A stretch of DNA of 64,000 nucleotides, from positions 1-64,000 of the forward strand of contig CADBFZ010000003.1 of NCBI GenBank assembly GCA_902794095.1. The letters run 5' to 3'. The notes beneath the pieces were generated by a model. It did not search any database and had not been told where the DNA came from. It saw only the letters and a program-made list of their open reading frames with translations. A program made the translations under genes and the position numbers. Source of the stretch: an uncultured Lachnospiraceae bacterium. Its GTDB lineage: Bacteria > Bacillota > Clostridia > Lachnospirales > Lachnospiraceae. This document shows positions 61,112 to 64,000 of this stretch, in pieces. Each line of letters starts with the position of its first letter. The stretch's first letter is position 1.

Positions 61112-61912
61112 ATGCTCGAATTACGTAATATCAGCAAAACCTTCGCTCCCGGAACCGTAAACGAAAAGAAAGCGATATCCGGCCTCAGCCTTAACGTAGA
61201 AGACGGGGATTTCATCACCATCATCGGATCAAACGGAGCAGGAAAATCCACTCTTTTTAACGCCATTGCAGGATCCTTTTTCGTAGATGACGGTTTTATT
61301 TTCCTGGGAGGTCAGGATATAACCTATCTGGAAGAGCACAAAAGAAGCCGCGTTATCGGAAGAATGTTCCAGGATCCCTTAAAAGGCACCGCTCCTTCCA
61401 TGACGATCGAAGAAAACCTTGCTCTGGCATACCTCAGATCTTCAGAAGGAACTTCGCCTTTCAGCAGGATCTCAGCAAGGGATAAGAAGAATTTCAGGGA
61501 ACAACTTTCCAAGCTCGGAATGGGACTTGAAGACAGAATGAAGGATCCGGTAGGCCTCTTATCCGGGGGACAGAGACAGGCACTTACCCTTCTTATGGCA
61601 ACTATCGTAACTCCCAAGGTCCTTCTCCTCGATGAGCACACCGCCGCTCTCGACCCCGGAACCGCAGAGAAAGTTATAGAACTTACCAAGAGCATAGTCG
61701 AAGCCGGACACATCACCTGCCTTATGATTACCCACAACATGAAGCAGGCACTAAGCACCGGCAACAGAACACTTCTGATGAATGACGGTCATATTGTCCT
61801 TGACGTCAGCGGAGAAGAAAGAAATGCACTGACCCCCAAGGATCTGATAGAGAAGTTCAAAAACAAAGTCGGTGAAGAGCTGGACAACGACAGAATCCTG
61901 CTGTCCACCTGA
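61112..61912 (+). CDS. ABC transporter ATP-binding protein
   Basis: A 266-residue ATPase with Walker A GSNGAGKS, signature LSGGQRQAL, Walker B VLLLDEHTAALD. Start ATG 61112 has GGAGG 9 nt before; a longer frame overlaps the permease. Third gene of the importer. Confidence 0.93.
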   Translation: MLELRNISKTFAPGTVNEKKAISGLSLNVEDGDFITIIGSNGAGKSTLFNAIAGSFFVDDGFIFLGGQDITYLEEHKRSRVIGRMFQDPLKGTAPSMTIEENLALAYLRSSEGTSPFSRISARDKKNFREQLSKLGMGLEDRMKDPVGLLSGGQRQALTLLMATIVTPKVLLLDEHTAALDPGTAEKVIELTKSIVEAGHITCLMITHNMKQALSTGNRTLLMNDGHIVLDVSGEERNALTPKDLIEKFKNKVGEELDNDRILLST

Positions 61913-61930
61913 TCTTAATTACAGACACAA

Positions 61931-61959
61931 AAAAAGAGGACCTTATCGGTCCTCTTTTT
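61931..61959. terminator. Bidirectional terminator between the ABC operon and DUF3048 gene
   Basis: AAAAAGAGGACC, TTATC loop, GGTCCTCTTTTT. It serves both convergent genes. Confidence 0.9.
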
Positions 61960-61964
61960 AATTC

Positions 61965-63191
61965 TTAGTAATATTTGGTAAATGATCTGTATTTATCCCA
62001 TACAAGGCAGATCCAGGTCTTACCCTTATTGAGGATTATCTCCTCCCCGGTATCTGCGTTGTAGTATCTGGTCTGTGCATATGCGGATGAGTTGTACTCG
62101 AGATTCTCATCAAAGGGAAGGTCCCTTGTCCAGGTGATGGGGATGCACTTTCCGTTGGTAAAGAGTAATCCCTCTCCGACTCCGGATACGCTGAAGTTCA
62201 TGTATCCCTGATCGTCAAGAGCCTCGCCGTCAACGAACTTGATAATTACATTCGTAACCGCAACCTGCTCACTGTTGTATTCGTCGATATGGGGGGCATC
62301 GTTCTGATATCTGTAATAAAGTCTTTCCTCAGAATTATATTCGAAGTAAGGATTTAACTCACTGTATCCGTTGGGTGAAGACTGGTTATGGTCACCGCCG
62401 GGATAGATGGTAGTTACATTACCGTAATCCCCATACTCTGCATAATGCAGATCAGTAGCAAAGTTAAGAGGGAATGTAAAATTCTTGGTGGGATATGTGG
62501 TGCTGTATCCGAGTCTTGAAACTGCGGCGTTGTATCCCTCGATTGTCATAAGACCGGTATATTCAAGTGAATAACCCAGTTCCTGACGATCCTTATCTCT
62601 GGAGAATGCTTCATCTGCGGTAACATTTACTCCGGATACCGAAGCACTGACATTATCTACAAGATCGCTGTTTAAAAGAGGTCCGACATAAGCTGCTGCA
62701 AGTCCCCAGTTACAATAGATCGCATCATAGCTGAGTGCCTCAAGCAGGAAATAATGTCTGCTGCTTCGAATAGGCTCGATGTATTCGAGATCCCCGTAAT
62801 TCTGGAAGATTCCCATAAGTCTCGTACAGCTGCATTTCTCCATGGGTGCTTCATATACGATATCCGCATATGAAATTCCGTACTGGGGAAGAGCGTTACG
62901 GTTGTTGGGGATCATAACAGCCATAGGTCTTCTGTAAGCTATCTCGGTATCAATCCATTCACCGGTAAGGTAGCTCTCGATCTGGCCGTCTTTTTCATAT
63001 CTCTCACCGATAGCCATAAGTCCCGGGTCATAATTGCTCGTGGGCGAAGGGCTGGGAGTGACGGTCTCAACGGGCTCGTTAGCTGAAACGTCCGTATGAG
63101 GCTGATAATCCGAAGGGCTGCAGCCTGTAGCAAGTATTGCAACTGCCGCTGCCGCACATATACTCTTTTTCGCTATTCTCTTAAAATGCAT
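61965..63191 (-). CDS. DUF3048-type lipoprotein
   Basis: 408 residues with a lipobox ILATGC at about 19-24. The two-part body (YEAPMEKCSCTRLMGIF, then a C-terminal part with VIIKFVDGE) matches the DUF3048 N- and C-domains of YerB-like lipoproteins. Function in the envelope is not established. It is transcribed alone. Confidence 0.8.
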   Translation of the reverse strand: MHFKRIAKKSICAAAAVAILATGCSPSDYQPHTDVSANEPVETVTPSPSPTSNYDPGLMAIGERYEKDGQIESYLTGEWIDTEIAYRRPMAVMIPNNRNALPQYGISYADIVYEAPMEKCSCTRLMGIFQNYGDLEYIEPIRSSRHYFLLEALSYDAIYCNWGLAAAYVGPLLNSDLVDNVSASVSGVNVTADEAFSRDKDRQELGYSLEYTGLMTIEGYNAAVSRLGYSTTYPTKNFTFPLNFATDLHYAEYGDYGNVTTIYPGGDHNQSSPNGYSELNPYFEYNSEERLYYRYQNDAPHIDEYNSEQVAVTNVIIKFVDGEALDDQGYMNFSVSGVGEGLLFTNGKCIPITWTRDLPFDENLEYNSSAYAQTRYYNADTGEEIILNKGKTWICLVWDKYRSFTKYY

Positions 63192-63232
63192 AACTTTTTA
63201 TATCAAAGATAATAAATTTTTACATGTTAAAA

Positions 63233-63316
63233 TGCGGGTAGCCGGACTCGAACCGGCACGGAGTCGCCCCCGAGGGATTTTAAGTCCCTTGCGTCTACCT
63301 ATTTCGCCATACCCGC
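63233..63316 (-). tRNA. tRNA-Leu (anticodon TAA)
   Basis: Minus strand: acceptor arms GCGGGTA / TACCCGC close a class II tRNA with a variable arm. The anticodon loop CTTAAAA contains TAA. The T loop GGTTCGAGTCC is intact. The 3' CCA is not encoded. Confidence 0.93.
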
Positions 63317-63343
63317 ATGCTCAATCTGCAAGTGAGAATTATA

Positions 63344-64000
63344 TCAAACAGATTTATAAAAAGCAAGAATAGTGGCTGATTCGGGCGGCACTGTTATATC
63401 CAGTATTCCGCACTTGAGATTATACTGCTCTCCGCCCATATTATAACCGTTTTTGTCCGTGATAAAAATAGTCTTCATCACACCGGATCTGGTGGTTCCG
63501 ATCTCCCAAACGGTCAACTTCTTATGCATTTCAGTCTTATTATTATTGACGATAACCAGAATCTGTTCGTCACGGTCGAATCTTCCGTATGCGATAAAAT
63601 TATAATCGCTGTCCACCATCTTGATGGAACCGGTCTTAAAAACGGGGTGCCTGTGTCTTAATGATATCAGATCCCTGTGAAAAGAAATCATTTCCTTGTC
63701 TTCGTGTCCCCAGGGATATGTACGTCTGTTATCGGGGTCTGTAAAGCCGCATACACCGGCCTCGTCTCCGTAATAGATTGTAGGGGCTCCCATCCAGGTC
63801 ATCTGAATGACAACTGCTTCCCTAAATACCGCCTTATCGATATTTTTCTCGGCAGCTTCGTGTCCCAAAGTTCCCGTTCTTCCCACCATATGATTTGTTC
63901 TGGTCAGGAATCTGGAGTGATCGTGATTGGAAAGCTCGTTCATGGCAGACTGCATACTGGGTGTTGAGAATGTAGCGCCGTGATGGATCATTGCGCCCCA
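63344..64000 (-). CDS. GH13 alpha-amylase-type enzyme, C-terminal part only
   Basis: The frame runs past the right edge of the window, where it reads W-G-A before MIHHGATF. It includes the GH13 region IV NELSNHDHSRF, followed by YYGDEAGVCGFTDPDNRR and a C-terminal beta domain. The WG...DPDNRRTYPWG pattern resembles neopullulanase or cyclomaltodextrinase. The N-terminus and catalytic Asp/Glu lie outside. Confidence 0.85.
   Translation of the reverse strand, partial: WGAMIHHGATFSTPSMQSAMNELSNHDHSRFLTRTNHMVGRTGTLGHEAAEKNIDKAVFREAVVIQMTWMGAPTIYYGDEAGVCGFTDPDNRRTYPWGHEDKEMISFHRDLISLRHRHPVFKTGSIKMVDSDYNFIAYGRFDRDEQILVIVNNNKTEMHKKLTVWEIGTTRSGVMKTIFITDKNGYNMGGEQYNLKCGILDITVPPESATILAFYKSV

Noticed and set aside
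63233..63316. tRNA-Leu as integration site of the element
   Set aside because: It is 26 kb from the element's end, and the visible junction lies in the pilin gene.
1..64000. CRISPR array, rRNA operon or IS element with transposase
   Set aside because: No spaced identical repeats of CRISPR type, no rRNA sequence and no DDE transposase were seen on either strand.

Overview
The window looks like chromosome of a motile, flagellated Lachnospiraceae-type Firmicute (Butyrivibrio/Pseudobutyrivibrio/Roseburia-like; genus uncertain). It carries one end of a large integrative, probably conjugative or mobilizable element. The assignment rests on GGAGG ribosome sites, the flagellin/FliS/DUF6240-like cluster, a Tad pilus locus of the clostridial kind, a DUF3048 lipoprotein, and element genes (SpoVG-like pair, DUF5688-like, ArdC-like, RadC-like, TnpV-like) that I associate with this family.

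Region 1, about 1-36795, is the mobile element; its left end lies outside the window. From 13.6 kb down to 1, on the minus strand, is the transfer core: a coiled-coil protein, a MobC-like protein, a RadC-like JAB protein, an ArdC-like antirestriction protein, a DUF5688-like protein, two SpoVG-like proteins, a MOBP-type relaxase, a CpaF/TadA-family ATPase, a prepilin-peptidase-like membrane protein, two exported Cys-rich proteins, and the start of a TnpV-like gene. A two-part motif (GTTTCGGATTA, 9-10 nt, TGTCCCACATA) sits just upstream of each transcription unit of this core and also of the integrase operon. It is the best candidate here for an undescribed regulatory system. A candidate oriT (MOBP-type ATCCTG nic site next to an inverted repeat) lies in the long intergenic region near 13.95 kb. 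From 14.1 to 27.7 kb, also minus, is a cargo/defence block: an XRE regulator, two GIY-YIG proteins, a complete type I restriction-modification set with two HsdS genes, and five small or unknown genes. From 28.0 to 34.3 kb, on the plus strand, are three tyrosine recombinases, a TnpC-like protein, and a ParM/ParR segregation pair, followed by palindromic repeats, an XRE-ankyrin-like protein and small unknown genes.

The right end of the element is visible near 36795. A Flp1-type pilin gene starts normally just downstream of tadC, but its reading frame leaves the conserved hydrophobic helix after the residues LIIV and runs into element sequence. The element therefore appears to have inserted into the host Tad pilin gene.

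Region 2, 36.8-41.7 kb, is the host tad operon (prepilin peptidase, TadZ/CpaE-like, TadA, TadB, TadC, split pilin). It has a near-consensus promoter flanked by palindromes. Region 3, 42-52 kb, holds a membrane protein between twin terminators, fliS, flagellin, a large DUF6240-like protein, glgB, and a TPR protein with a degenerate AAA-like domain. Region 4, 52.3-64 kb, holds housekeeping genes: ksgA, an aminotransferase with an Lrp regulator, an orphan HypE-like C-domain protein, galK, a YbjQ-family gene, metY divergent from an ABC importer, a DUF3048 lipoprotein, tRNA-Leu(TAA) and the C-terminal part of a GH13 enzyme.
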